A stretch of DNA of 64,000 bases from Polytrichum commune (GCA_950295325.1 OX485804.1:63334533-63398532); one strand, 5' to 3'; positions 1-10,757 are shown, counted from the first letter of the stretch. Program-made: numbers and translations. Notes: generated by a model from the letters alone, not told the origin.

Positions 1-55
1 CTTACTCTGTACATGTGCTTCTAACAAGAATTCTACTGTATCATATTCTTTAAGG

Positions 56-227
56 AATGGGGGCAATCAGGGGAAAAAAAATACATATAAGTAATATAGG
101 GTACCATAAAATCAACCATCCAAGAATTTATAATTACCAATAGGGTGCAAATAATCACAACAATTTACCATTATTTCAAAAATTAGCATCCCTTATAATC
201 CTTTCTCATAGGTAAATAGCCCCCATT
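56..227. repeat. Short MITE-like repeat
   Basis: The segment is bounded by a short inverted repeat, AATGGGGGC at the left and GCCCCCATT at the right. Related AT-rich stretches with phrases such as GTAATATAGGGTA recur near 43,025-43,150 and 49,590-49,745, so this looks like a dispersed non-autonomous repeat. No target-site duplication is obvious and no coding sequence is present. Confidence 0.4.
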
Positions 228-562
228 TTAATAGGTCATTATCGCAGGTGTATGCAAAATATACAAGGGAGTGCCCCCCCCGAGGGTAGGGGTTAGGGAC
301 CCTAATTTCAATAATTTGTAATTGATGAAAATGGGATGGAAAGATTTGAACATAGTGAGATCTTCATTAGAGATTCATCCATGGCATATGTACAAGAAGG
401 GAGGCCATTAGATTTAGGGCTAGAGGGGAAAGATGATCTCAACCGTTTGTGAAGGCAACCACCTTATGACATTTGTACTTCTATGATATATACAAATGGC
501 AATGATCTTTTTTCAAGGCGAAGCAACTCTTGTATACTTGCGCTACCTTTTTACATAGACGG

Positions 563-597
<35 letters not shown>

Positions 598-1290
598 ATT
601 TATATTTTGATATTTATTTTTAATGAATTCTAGAATTTTAAAGGTTTTCTTTGTTTTCTTTGTTTTTTTTTGGTACATATACATATCTCCACCTATATAA
701 CCTCATTCCAAAATGCACATATATTACTAAGTTTCAACCTTTTTAAAAATCTTATTTTTGTATATAGGGATGTTTTAAAGGGGGTAGCAAACACATATGT
801 TTAGAGGTTTCATTAAAGGTGCACTTCTCGGCCATGAGACCAATGCCAAAATTTAGCAAGGGAATTGACATTAAGAATTCAAGAAGTTGGGAAGGTAAGG
901 TAATATCTCTTCCCCACCAATGCTATATAGTGATATCTTCCTAGGACCTGTCAATGCATTTAATCTATTTTGGCTGCCTTCATATACAAATAGATAGATA
1001 GGTTGACTTTCATGTTAAGTTGATATTGCCACGTATTCATAGATAAGGTTTCAATAACAAAGATATTGGACGTAATATTCAAGATTGGCTTGGTCTATGG
1101 ACCTTGAAACAAATGGTTCTCATATCGATTTTTGCAATCTATGTTTGTTGCCTTCAAATATGGATAAATAGGTTGACTTCCATGTTTTCTATTAATAAGT
1201 ATTCATGATTGGACATAATTCTAAACTTGGCCACTTGGTCCTTAGACTTTCAATCAATGTCTTTCTTTCTTTCTTTATTAATTAAAATTT
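228..1290. other. AT-rich intergenic DNA
   Basis: No gene is seen. It holds a (TTG)n microsatellite at 562-595. Two diverged copies of a sequence containing TAGGTTGACTTYCATGTT lie near 990 and 1,170, which suggests an old local duplication. Confidence 0.5.
562..595. repeat. (TTG)n microsatellite
   Basis: About eleven uninterrupted TTG units. On the minus strand it gives a poly-asparagine run in a spurious reading frame; nothing suggests that frame is a gene. Confidence 0.9.
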
Positions 1291-2879
1291 TGACACTAAT
1301 GGCCACACCAACGCCAACACCAAGAATGAATTAGGGAAACATGATGGTGATCAAATAGCAAGGAAAAAAATGGCGGAGTGAGCTCCGAGAGCTGAGTGAG
1401 GGATAGGAAGTCTGATGGCCGCTTGTGCTCCTGCAAGAAGGTTGTGAGCAGATCTCTACGCACAGGGTGATGCCATCGCCGTAGAGACTTCTTCACGATA
1501 TTGTTTGTAGATCGAAGCTCTCCGGGTGCAGATCGCTGGAGATTGGCGACAAATCTGTTCGAAGATTAGAGTGTTGCAGGGCGAGGTAGGAGGACTGAAG
1601 GAGGATACCGCGACACCACAAATCGAAACAGATCGACCAGTGGATGAAACGTAACGGCCAAGTTGTGTCTCTGAAGTCACCAAAAAAGACACTTGAGAGG
1701 CAGCCATCGCCGAACCTGCCACTCTGAGCGCGATCTCCGAGGAGACATCGCCGAAACCTGTCTTTTAGCAAGAATAGTCCTGCTGTGAATACTAACGTAG
1801 AGATCTCGTAGAATCACACCTCTCTGTGCAGATGTTGTCTCGCAGAAGCGGCATTGATAAAGCGAGGACTATACGAAGTAACCGCCGCGGAGACAACACT
1901 GAAAATTGACTTGGGGTAAGTGTAGATCTGGGTGTAGAAGCTAAAGTGATATCACAGGGATTACTTCGGTGCAGATCTGTCAAAACCGACGCTCAGGTAC
2001 AGGTGAACCTCACACTACAACGTCGAACCTGGGTGCGGACCTCACACATCAGGTACAAAAGTTTTTTCCTGTGCAGACACCTCCGCTTCTACATCCCCGA
2101 ACTACCCACGGCAGCATCAACCCGGTCGCCCCCAAAGGTACAGCCACTGCCGAATCACACTCCCAGTCGACGAAGCCTGAAGCAGAGACAACGCGTAAGA
2201 GGCCTCTTCAAAGGGTGAAATCCCCGGGGTGCAGATAGAGCTGTAGCTGTGCCGCATAAGGTGACGCCCCCAGACACAACGACGTTACACCAGCAGCACC
2301 GAAATCTCTCCCCCGAACTCCCCCCTGTCCACACTGCTACTTCACCTAACCAAACTGCAGCCAAACCAGAAGAAGACTGTCGAAGCCAGCTCCAAGCAAG
2401 AGGGTGATTCCAAACTGCTAGGATAAACTTCGAGGGAGGTGACTGAGCTAATCAAGACCGACAACTGCTAGGAGAGAGTGCAGCCCCAAGCGAAACAGAC
2501 CCGAAGCCCATACTGAGCGTGCTGGGGGGCCGAACAAGCAGATTGGTACACTGCAAACAACGGATTTGACACTTGGGGCTGCACCAACACCTAGCACGCC
2601 GGACCTGATAAGCTTACATACACCCCACTCAAGCATAGAAATGTACTGTGAGTGGTTGTGAATGGTGTGTTGATCCTGGAAATGCAACTATCCTAATAAC
2701 CCAAGTCTGAAGCGAGCTAAATGGGCTAGGAATGAGTGTTTGGCAGGCCTAGAGGATATGCAACCACCAGGATCTAACACCAACCACAACCATCCTCACA
2801 TACACTAGCTATGCTGCTTCGGGTAACACACGGCCTAAGCTTACCTACCCCGACATAGCCTCCAATTGACCGACACCGA
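1290..2879 (+). other. GC-richer leader, possible 5' UTR of the retrotransposon
   Basis: This stretch is clearly richer in G and C than its flanks. It repeats short phrases such as GTGCAGAT, GTAGAGATCT and AGAAGC at irregular spacing (for example near 1,527, 1,827, 1,970 and 2,230). Short open frames occur on both strands but none resembles a known protein or fits ORF1. It may be the internal promoter/5' UTR of the element, or unrelated DNA into which the element inserted. I cannot find a target-site duplication that would settle this. Confidence 0.3.
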
Positions 2880-3362
2880 ATGAGCATCAACATCATCACC
2901 ACCTTCAAACCTACACAAGCATCAACACAAAGTCAAGAGGTAACTCACCCAACAAAGGTACGCTACTCCCTCCTTTGTAAAATTTTCCTTTCCTTTGTTT
3001 TTCCCACAATAGATAGAAACATAAACATCATATTGTGCAAAAACCATGTAACTATCCACAAACTCCTCTACTACAAAGCCCCACTACACGCGTCAGTGGA
3101 AAGTAGAGGAACAAAACCAAAGCAAACAAATAGCCTCACCAAACCAAACAAAGCATTATGTCCAATCCTCTACACTAAACCAATCAAAACCAACCTAATA
3201 GACGAAATTAATCTCACAATTTGTAGAATCAAAATAACAAACCAAACAAATAAAAGCTCTAATCTCCTCTACAAAACCCGTTTGCACGCGCAAAAGGAAG
3301 GAGGAGATAAAAGCATCACCTTACAAGCTTACCATAACATTAACAAACATTGTGCTCAATAG
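2880..3362 (+). other. Open frame directly upstream of ORF1, in the same frame
   Basis: A 160-codon open frame ends with TAG at 3,360-3,362, directly abutting the ATG of ORF1 at 3,363 in the same phase. The translation has no recognisable domain and reads like non-coding sequence. A stretch at about 2,958-3,013 looks like a short intron (GTACGC at the start, pyrimidine-rich tract, AATAG at the end). More likely a leader than a protein, but the stop-start arrangement is worth noting. Confidence 0.25.
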
Positions 3363-5141
3363 ATGGCAAACAGAGGCAAAGCAGTACATGACGCCATCAT
3401 GAGAAGCCCCATTGACACCAACATGGAAGATACAGAAGACACAATGGTGATAGAGACTACCCAAACCAAGAGGGCACAAGAAGCAAAGAGAGGTAGCAGC
3501 TCAAGCAAAAGGAAGAAGAACGCGGAGCTTACAACCGGATTGAAAGACACACCGAAAGACTTTTGGCTTGGAATCATGGCTATGGAGAAGCTCGCTATCA
3601 ATGAAGGGGTAAAAACCAAAGACTGTAAGCCATCAATGAAGAAGGAGGACCTTATAGAAATGGGCATATCCGAGGGTGAAGCAGAGGAGATGAGTCAAAC
3701 TTACAAGATCGCATTCCCACATGTGAAGCAACTCCTCTACCCACTTGAGAGGCCCGATGGAAAAGGTGGGCAACATTTTAACTTAACTCAATTACCCATT
3801 GAAACAGAAGTCGATCCGGGAACCGAACTTTCTCTTAATTACCACATAGCTGTCTACTTTGAAAGACCATCAACAGACTATACTCATAATGAGATACTCA
3901 CCAAGGCAACAGCTAGACTAGCATCCATGAGCATCGAACTGGGGATAGGACTAGCGGAACCCATTTACATCCCATGCAAAGAAAAAGAGAAAAACAACAA
4001 AATCAAATTATGGTCAGGGACCATTAAGATCCATCTCAAAAATCCTAGAGTTGATGGCATTGGCATGCTTAAGGGGCTACGCCCCTTCATCTTGACACTA
4101 GACAAAACCAACACTCTAGGAAAAATTTGCAAATGCTACGACTCCATTGCTAGAAACACATTGCTTTCTACAAAAATCGAGAACCCCAAGCTGCACCTCG
4201 TCTCCTCTAGTGAGCTACAGAGAGATGTGCTAATAGAGAGTTTTAGATGTGGATATGACTATGAGATTGCTAGTGTGCAAAAGGTCAAAGAGGAAACATG
4301 GGGATGGCTCATCTCAACCACGCCAACACAAGCAAACATAATCATTCAATACCTTGTTCCATACAAACAAGAACTCATGCATGTAATCACACCACAAACA
4401 GCTAAAGCAGAGAGAAGAAGCCGTGGAGAAGGACTCACAGAAGACGAAATCAAAAAGAAGAATGCCACCATGCTATGCCTTTATGGTCTTCACAAAATGA
4501 AGAAAGTTGAAGATACAAAGGACTCCATCAAAGCAGTCCTAGGTGAGCTCAATGTTGCATCTTTTTACTTCCCAGGGCAAGTAGGTGATCTCCACAAAGG
4601 CACGGCCAATGTACAATGCCTTAATGCCATTGTCTATAGACAATGGGTAGGCAAGACAGTAGAGATCTTTGGTAAGCATGTGAGCTTTACACCACACCCA
4701 AAAAGCTTGCAAGGAACACTACCACCCACCAAGGAGGAGCAAGAAAAACTTGGGTTTTGTGACATGTCCACAGCAATTGCGGATACACTTGAGGCAACTC
4801 GCAATGCACCGCAAAACAAAGGGAAAGGTAACATGATCACACATGACGACCTAGATGCATTAGTTGAAACTGCCATGGACAAAAGAAATGGACAACTCAT
4901 AATTGAGCTCAAATCCGAACTCACAGCAGAAATACACAAGGAAATGGGTGACTTCAAAAAGGAGGTGTCTTTGGAAGCAGATGTTCGAGAGGAAAGAATC
5001 ATCCGAAACCTGACAACACACGTCAAACAACAACTGACGGAAATTCGAAAACAACTTGCACTAACATCACAAGCGGTTAGCATGACAACAAAAGCACTAG
5101 ACTCCATTCTAGCCCCAACACAACCACAATTGAAAAACTAG
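3363..5141 (+). CDS. Retrotransposon ORF1 protein (592 aa), RRM-like and coiled-coil
   Basis: An intact 592-codon frame from ATG to TAG, the best preserved part of the 5' half. The N-terminus (residues 1-55) is charged, with a basic cluster near SSSKRKK that could be a nuclear signal. The middle has alternating beta and helical stretches. Residues about 368-450 follow the beta-alpha-beta-beta-alpha-beta order of an RNA-recognition motif, with LCLYGL as a possible RNP2-like strand and GTANVQCLN as an RNP1-like strand. Residues about 500-580 are heptad-like and rich in E, K, L and Q, fitting a trimerising coiled coil. ORF1 proteins of LINEs bind the element RNA and assemble RNPs with ORF2; that role is inferred from position and architecture. 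I do not recognise a close family member. Confidence 0.7.
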   Translation: MANRGKAVHDAIMRSPIDTNMEDTEDTMVIETTQTKRAQEAKRGSSSSKRKKNAELTTGLKDTPKDFWLGIMAMEKLAINEGVKTKDCKPSMKKEDLIEMGISEGEAEEMSQTYKIAFPHVKQLLYPLERPDGKGGQHFNLTQLPIETEVDPGTELSLNYHIAVYFERPSTDYTHNEILTKATARLASMSIELGIGLAEPIYIPCKEKEKNNKIKLWSGTIKIHLKNPRVDGIGMLKGLRPFILTLDKTNTLGKICKCYDSIARNTLLSTKIENPKLHLVSSSELQRDVLIESFRCGYDYEIASVQKVKEETWGWLISTTPTQANIIIQYLVPYKQELMHVITPQTAKAERRSRGEGLTEDEIKKKNATMLCLYGLHKMKKVEDTKDSIKAVLGELNVASFYFPGQVGDLHKGTANVQCLNAIVYRQWVGKTVEIFGKHVSFTPHPKSLQGTLPPTKEEQEKLGFCDMSTAIADTLEATRNAPQNKGKGNMITHDDLDALVETAMDKRNGQLIIELKSELTAEIHKEMGDFKKEVSLEADVREERIIRNLTTHVKQQLTEIRKQLALTSQAVSMTTKALDSILAPTQPQLKN

Positions 5142-6655
5142 GTTGGAAAAACAACCACATAGCCCACCCACAAAAAGTGTGTATCCACACAAAAAAAGAG
5201 AAAAGAAGAAGGAGAAAAAGAAAAGAGAACAACCCAATAGCATTTGGAAATACTAACAATAAAGAAACAAAACAAATAAAAACAAATAAAACCAAAGCAT
5301 TCATAAATGCTTGCGCACAAATACAAAAACAAAAACATCAAAAACAAAAAATACCAAATCAACCAAAAACAACAAATAAAACCAAAGCATTCCTAAATGC
5401 TCTCACACAAGAACATAAAACAAACCAACAACAAAAACAACCAAAACAAAACATCCCAAATCAACCAAAAACAACAACAAATAAAACCAAAGCATTCCTA
5501 AATGCTCTCACACAAGAACATAAAACAAACCAACAACAAAAACAACCAAAACAAAACATCCCAAATCAACCAAAAACAACAACAAATAAAACCAAAGCAT
5601 TCCTAAATGCTCTCACACAAACACATAAGATAAAACAACAAAAACATCAACAAAATATACTAAAAACAACAACAAATAAAACCAAAACATTCCTAAAAGT
5701 TCTTACACAAGAACATAAACTAAACCAACAACAAACACAAAACATACCACATCAACCAAAAACAACTAATAAAATCAAAGCATTCCTAAATGCTTCCGCA
5801 CAAATACATAAACTAAAACAACAACAAAAACATCAACATCGACAAAACATACCAAATCAACCAAAAAACAATAACCAAACAAAAACACACCCTAAAACCA
5901 AAGAAACAAACCAACTCAACATAATAAACCTAACTCCACACACAAAAAGATACAAAACGACAACCATCAAATACCAAAATCAAAAGAAAATTGGAACAAA
6001 CCCACAAAAAATAAAACGGGCATGGCCAACCATAGTAAACCACACAAAAAAACATACAAACCCTAGCACCATCACACTCCCTTCAAAAAAAACCCCAAAA
6101 CATAAAAACAACACAAAAAAATATCAAACACAACGAAACAATAAAAACCACCTAAAACGGGCTTGGCCTACCGGCCTCGCCCAAAACCAAAAAACCAAAA
6201 TAAAAAAAGCAAAAAAGCGAAAACACCAACACATAACCACACATATCAACAAACAAACACATCAAAGAAAAACAAAACACCCAAGTCATATAACAAACCT
6301 AAACTCTACAAAAAATCATAACAAACAACAAAACCCAAACCAAAAAAAACAAGAAAATCCTCCCATAAAACAAACACTCTCCCCACACCTAAAACTAACA
6401 CTTAGTGGAGATATCAAAACCTCACCAAAAATAAACCCAAACCTTACAAATAAACACCAGGAAAAGGTAAACAAAAACATAAAGTCCCCCCACAAAGCTA
6501 AAAACACACAGAAAAAGCCAAAAATATACAAACTACAAAAGACGATAGGTAAACAAAAAAACACAACTAACTACAACACCCGTACCAAACAACCAGATAA
6601 ACATGTGCTAAAAAACAACCCTATAATAATAACAAAGTTTCCTACTATAACCTAG
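5081..6655 (+). CDS. K/N/Q-rich repeat ORF with a degenerate 2A-like tail
   Basis: An open frame without an in-frame ATG at its beginning; it overlaps the end of ORF1 by 61 nt in the -1 frame and ends at TAG 6,653-6,655. Its first part has six in-frame repeats with a core like NKTKAFLNALTQEHK. The later part contains two RAWPT motifs (about 6,020 and 6,160) and, near 6,397-6,435, LTLSGDIKTSPK, a decayed relative of the 2A motif at 7,431-7,475. Translation could come from termination-reinitiation, -1 frameshifting near AAAAAC at 5,133-5,138, or fusion to the downstream frame before decay. No enzymatic domain is visible. It may be a basic, disordered RNA-binding or linker segment of the retrotransposon; that function is a guess. 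Confidence 0.45.
   Translation, partial: HDNKSTRLHSSPNTTTIEKLGWKNNHIAHPQKVCIHTKKEKRRRRKRKENNPIAFGNTNNKETKQIKTNKTKAFINACAQIQKQKHQKQKIPNQPKTTNKTKAFLNALTQEHKTNQQQKQPKQNIPNQPKTTTNKTKAFLNALTQEHKTNQQQKQPKQNIPNQPKTTTNKTKAFLNALTQTHKIKQQKHQQNILKTTTNKTKTFLKVLTQEHKLNQQQTQNIPHQPKTTNKIKAFLNASAQIHKLKQQQKHQHRQNIPNQPKNNNQTKTHPKTKETNQLNIINLTPHTKRYKTTTIKYQNQKKIGTNPQKIKRAWPTIVNHTKKHTNPSTITLPSKKTPKHKNNTKKYQTQRNNKNHLKRAWPTGLAQNQKTKIKKAKKRKHQHITTHINKQTHQRKTKHPSHITNLNSTKNHNKQQNPNQKKQENPPIKQTLSPHLKLTLSGDIKTSPKINPNLTNKHQEKVNKNIKSPHKAKNTQKKPKIYKLQKTIGKQKNTTNYNTRTKQPDKHVLKNNPIIITKFPTIT
5272..5870 (+). repeat. Six in-frame tandem repeats of 90-105 bp
   Basis: Copies are anchored at 5,287, 5,377, 5,482, 5,587, 5,677 and 5,770, with periods of 90, 105, 105, 90 and 93 bp. 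All periods are multiples of three, so the reading frame is kept through every copy (30, 35, 35, 30 and 31 residues). Copies 2 and 3 are almost identical, which suggests recent expansion. Confidence 0.9.
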
Positions 6656-7010
6656 ACCTGATAACACTACCTAATGCCAACATAATAACACAACAAAGTA
6701 ACAAAAAAGATAAGTCAAAAGAAAGATCACCCAAACTTAAACAACAAAAAAATACAAATACAACATTTCATAATACTCCCACACGAACAAAACAAAAAAA
6801 AATAAAAAAATAAGCACGACAGCCCAAAACAAAACAATAATGCCTCAATAAACCCTAAATATACAAAAACACCCAACATCACAAAAAACAAAATACTCCT
6901 TAATAAATCTGACCGAATAAAACAAAAAATAAAAAACAAAACAAAACAAAAAATCCCAATAAAAACAAAGACAGACCTTTCAAACAAACACAAGGAAAAG
7001 AAAAACATAA
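6656..7010 (+). other. A/C-rich interval between retrotransposon ORFs
   Basis: Extremely A-rich sequence with several stops in all forward frames and no recognisable motif. It separates the end of the repeat ORF from the open frame that carries the intact 2A-like motif. Confidence 0.4.
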
Positions 7011-7430
7011 CCAAAAAACACATCCAAAAAACTAAAAACCCATACAAAAAACCAAAACCGTACAAAACAAAAAAAAACAATAAAGAAACAAACAAACACA
7101 CCATACACCACCCAGAAAACAACAAAACATAACATTACCCTACTCCTCTCAAAGAATTTTCCAAAACACCAAAACAAGAAAACACAATATAAAAAACCAA
7201 AAAACCACCTAAAACAGGCTAGACCTACCAGCCTCACCCAAAACCAAACAAACAAAATCAGAAAAAGAAACCAATACAAAACCACGTATACCAAACAAAC
7301 ACAAAATACCAGTAAGCACCTAAGTCACATAACAAACCCAGACTATAAAATAATAAATAATAACAAACAAAGATACACAAACTACAATAAACGAAAAAAC
7401 CTTCTCATAACCCAAACATTCTCCCAACAC

Positions 7431-7475
7431 CTACTACTACTACTTAGCGGAGACATTAAAACCAACCCAGGACCC
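7431..7475 (+). other. 2A-like (StopGo) ribosome-skipping motif
   Basis: The frame reads LLLLLSGDIKTNPGP, followed by an ATG codon at 7,476. The NPGP ending, the G-D at -8/-7 and the hydrophobic leucine run upstream match the 2A consensus D-V/I-E-x-N-P-G-P, except that the Glu is Lys. In 2A peptides the ribosome skips the last Gly-Pro bond, releasing the upstream protein and continuing downstream. 2A-like motifs are known at the N-termini of several non-LTR retrotransposon proteins. Here it would separate the upstream leader from the endonuclease/RT polyprotein. The AAA (Lys) could derive from GAA (Glu) by one G-to-A change. Activity is untested. Confidence 0.7.
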
Positions 7476-8006
7476 ATGCCCAATATACTACAGGCACACC
7501 CGTCCACACATAAAAACAGATGCAAAAGATATTTCATAGAATGCACAATCAAATTACAACATGAATATCAACACCTAGCAAAACAATTCTCTCCTAGCAT
7601 AAACTTAACACATCCAAAACACCAAGACACAATTGTAGAATATCCATACCTATCAAGATACATTTATCAAAATCAACACCACCCACCCCCACGCATGCTG
7701 TACGCACTGGTTACCACAATAAGCCCAGTAATAAAAACATGCAACCATATACTAATACAAACACCAGAACCAGACTGGACCACAATAGTTTTAGAACGTA
7801 TGGCCGCACTCCAAAACCCACCCGAAAGACACATCACAACCACACACCTATATACACAATTCCTACAAACAAATCCAGGTATTATCAATCCACCTAATAC
7901 CATTCACAAAGAATTATACAACTTCATCAAACAAAGCAATGAACCACTAACCATACAACTAATGACAGATAAATTCCCCTTTCTACCAGAAAAATTACTT
8001 ACATAA
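7476..8006 (+). CDS. Segment between the 2A-like motif and the endonuclease
   Basis: A 176-codon segment from the ATG directly after the NPGP codons to a TAA at 8,004-8,006. The same frame is open back to 7,011 and resumes immediately after the TAA, so the stop is probably a lesion within ORF2. The protein is rich in His, Pro, Thr and Asn with no domain I recognise. It may be a spacer or an additional nucleic-acid-binding region of the polyprotein. Confidence 0.4.
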   Translation: MPNILQAHPSTHKNRCKRYFIECTIKLQHEYQHLAKQFSPSINLTHPKHQDTIVEYPYLSRYIYQNQHHPPPRMLYALVTTISPVIKTCNHILIQTPEPDWTTIVLERMAALQNPPERHITTTHLYTQFLQTNPGIINPPNTIHKELYNFIKQSNEPLTIQLMTDKFPFLPEKLLT

Positions 8007-8930
8007 TCATTAAAACACAAAGAACCATTACATGAATATTCCCACCCCCCACCATTATCCAACACACCCACACTATGCCCCCAAGAAAATCAGATAACAA
8101 ATCACGGCACGCACATAATCACATGGAACGCTTCATCACTAAACACAACCCTACCAAACCTACACAAACTAATATCAAATACACCAAGCAACCCAGCAAT
8201 TATCACTATACAAGAAACCAAATTAACTGCAACAAAATTCACAAAGTACATACAAAATTTATTTCCACAATACAAACTAATATTTAACAATACGCATTCC
8301 CTAACAAGATGTATACAACAGAGAATGCCATATACACCTGCAAGAGGTGGACTCCTTACACTCATAAACAAAATATACGCATACCCTGGCAACATCACAA
8401 AAATCCCCACCCCAACTGCAATATCACCATACCTACAAATAATACAAATAAACAACCAACCTCTCCAACCGTGGTTAATAATACACATATACATGCCATC
8501 ACACGAAGAAGATATAAGACTTATACCAACAATACAACAAAACATAACACAACAAACCACTAATCACCCAAACCACATATACATTTTATGCGGAGACTTC
8601 AATAGAGACATAGCTCTAATTGGACGTCAAAATGAATACATCACAACACCACCACAAATAGAAGATATAGAATGGAATATATTTATGAACAACCTCCAAC
8701 TCACATACATCCCCACGAATAGCTCATACTCTAGACAAGGTGGTCCGAACTATAACCAAACTAGCTTAATAGACGGATACTACATCAAAATACCCAACAA
8801 TGCCCTATACACATCAACCACAAATAATGACCACAACCTCAACTCAGACCACTCTCCAGTAACACTACATATACCACCAAATATATTACTAGCCCGATGC
8901 ATGCCACCAATAACAGATAAACCTCCATGA
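8007..8930 (+). pseudogene. Apurinic-type (APE) endonuclease domain of ORF2
   Basis: In the ORF2 frame the exonuclease-endonuclease-phosphatase signature appears in order: TWNASSL at about 8,121 (N-terminal strand with Asn), IQETKL at about 8,208 (metal-binding Glu), RGGLLTL at about 8,340, CGDFNRD at 8,589 (the GDFN motif), and NSDHSPV near 8,839 (catalytic Asp-His). This is the target-nicking endonuclease of APE-class LINEs; it cuts the bottom strand for target-primed reverse transcription. It is bounded by the TAA at 8,004 and the TGA at 8,928. All catalytic residues survive. Confidence 0.85.
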
Positions 8931-9653
8931 ATACTAAACCCTATCCCACAAGGAAATATTGAAAAATTCAAATCAGAATTTTTTGAAGAAAATGCACTCC
9001 AGGTAAATGAACTCACAAATACACTAAAAAACGACCAAATAACAGAAGATCAATGGCAAACATCTTGTACAAAACTAGACCATCTAATACAAAAGATTTC
9101 TAACAAAATCCAAAGCACATGCAGTACACCACCCTCCCAAATCTCACAAACCGCACATCACAACAAGGAGGCTTTCTACCAAGAAAACTCCAAAAAAAAA
9201 TGGAAAAACCATCTCTCCACCTACCACCTAATCAGAAAAGCAATTTACCTCATAAAAAATTCTCCAAACTGGCCAACACATCCAATAATAGAAGAGCTAA
9301 AAAACCATACCCAAGTTGCTATCCCACTCCCCCCAAATCAAGAACCTAATCAACATGAATGGATAAAAATAGTTTCCACAATAGCCAAAACCGCAAATAT
9401 ACATGCGCGAAAAATTACAACAAAATACACCCAAGACTGTGTCAAAAAAGAAATATCTAAATATAGGCAATTATATGAAAAGAGTCCAAAAAAAATCAAC
9501 AAAAAAATCTTCAAAAACCAAGAAACATCCCCATTCGACTGCATCACAGATGAACACAACAATATACTTACGAACCCAGTAGATATCGCCAATAAAATTC
9601 ACAAACAACAATCAATTATCAATAAACCCACAGTACCAACATGCTATCACTAG
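8931..9653 (+). pseudogene. ORF2 linker between endonuclease and RT
   Basis: The ORF2 frame stays open from the TGA at 8,928 to the TAG at 9,651. The charged, helix-like translation resembles the connector found between endonuclease and RT in other LINEs (segments like QDCVKKEISKYRQLYEK). No catalytic motif. The uninterrupted frame over about 240 codons supports one ancestral polyprotein. Confidence 0.6.
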
Positions 9654-10757
9654 CCAGAACACACACCATATTGTACATGCGGAGTAAGACAATACCCATG
9701 GCATGACCTTGACGGATTTGTCCTTGACAAAAGAGGGAACCCACAAACTTCATTACATAAATACTTCGACAGAGAGACATATGACATTTGCCTTAAAAAT
9801 CTACCAAATAACAAAACACCCGGTCCCGATAAAATTCCTAATACAATCCTAAAACATATGCCCGAAAGCTTCCATACAGTACTCTTTCTATTTTTTTCTC
9901 ACTGTTACAAACAAAAACAAATTCCAACATCATGGAAAATAAGCCTAACCATACTTTTATATAAAAAAGGAGATCCCTCAAAATTATCAAATCATAGACC
10001 AATCGCACTCGCAAACACAATATACAAATTTTATACGAGTACTCTAACATTCATAATGTCAACATACGAAGAAAAATACCAAATATTACACGACAGTCAA
10101 GAAGGATTCAGAGCAGAAAAAAGCACGTCCAGACAACTCCAACTCCTCATAGCAGTACTAGAAGATGCAAGATTTACAAACCAAGACATATACCTATTAT
10201 ATATCGACTTCAAAAACGCCTTCGGCTCTCTCGACCACGCAAGACTATTAGCGATAACAAAAGATTTAGGTTACCCAGAAGATGTTGTGACCTTAATAGG
10301 TAACATTTACTCCAACTCCAATACCATATTCACCGGAGAACACTTTGGAAAGACAAAACCAATACCAATACAAAGAGGCACAATACAAGGCGACACATTC
10401 AGCCCATACCTCTTTCTAATATTTTTGGAGCCGCTACTAAGATGGCTACAACAAGGGAAAAATGGATACACATTTGGTACATCCAAACTAACAATCAGCT
10501 CAGCAGCATACGCCGACGATCTAGCAGCTATCACCAACAACCTCCAATCAATACAAATCCAACTAAACAAATTAGACAAATATTGTAAATGGTCCGGAAT
10601 GGACCTAGGAATACCAAAATGTGCCATCACAGGATGCCCAAATAAATCAAAAACAAAACCTGAAACATTCAAATCCAAAATCCAAGCCCAAAATATCAAC
10701 TACAGAAACCAACCCCTACCCATTCTACACCAAAACGAACCATATATATATATTTAG
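9654..10757 (+). pseudogene. Reverse transcriptase domain of ORF2
   Basis: Canonical non-LTR RT blocks are visible: KTPGPDKIPN near 9,813 (block 0/1), the PTSWKIS and LLYKKGDPS region (block 2), NHRPIALANTIYK (block 2a/3), YIDFKNAFGSLDH near 10,200 with the first catalytic Asp, QGDTFSPYLF near 10,386, and YADD at 10,509-10,520 with the two catalytic Asp. It copies element RNA into DNA at the nicked target. The frame ends in a (TA)n run at 10,742-10,753; the expected YLGI motif then continues in another frame, so this is a slippage lesion. Confidence 0.93.

Larger units (their letters stand above)
6100..7475 (+). repeat. Two diverged copies of a 2A-containing block
   Basis: About 6,100-6,440 and 7,160-7,475 are related. 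Both contain a phrase like CCACCTAAAACRGGCT, then GGCCTACCGGCCTC or its A-rich variant, then CAAACANTCTCCC, and end with a 2A-like coding segment. The first copy has decayed at the key residues (SPK instead of NPGP); the second keeps NPGP. They are in different frames relative to the window. Confidence 0.7.

Noticed and set aside
481-684. Asparagine-repeat reading frame on the minus strand
   Set aside because: It is just the (TTG)n microsatellite read in one frame; no start context, domain or conservation.
5272-5870. CRISPR-like array
   Set aside because: Repeats are adjacent without unique spacers, in phase with a reading frame, and the genome is eukaryotic.
6316-8560. Long Phe/Cys/Val-rich reading frames on the minus strand of the retrotransposon
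   Set aside because: They are antisense shadows of the A/C-rich sense strand, which has few TTA/CTA/TCA triplets in those frames; the sense strand carries the conserved domains.
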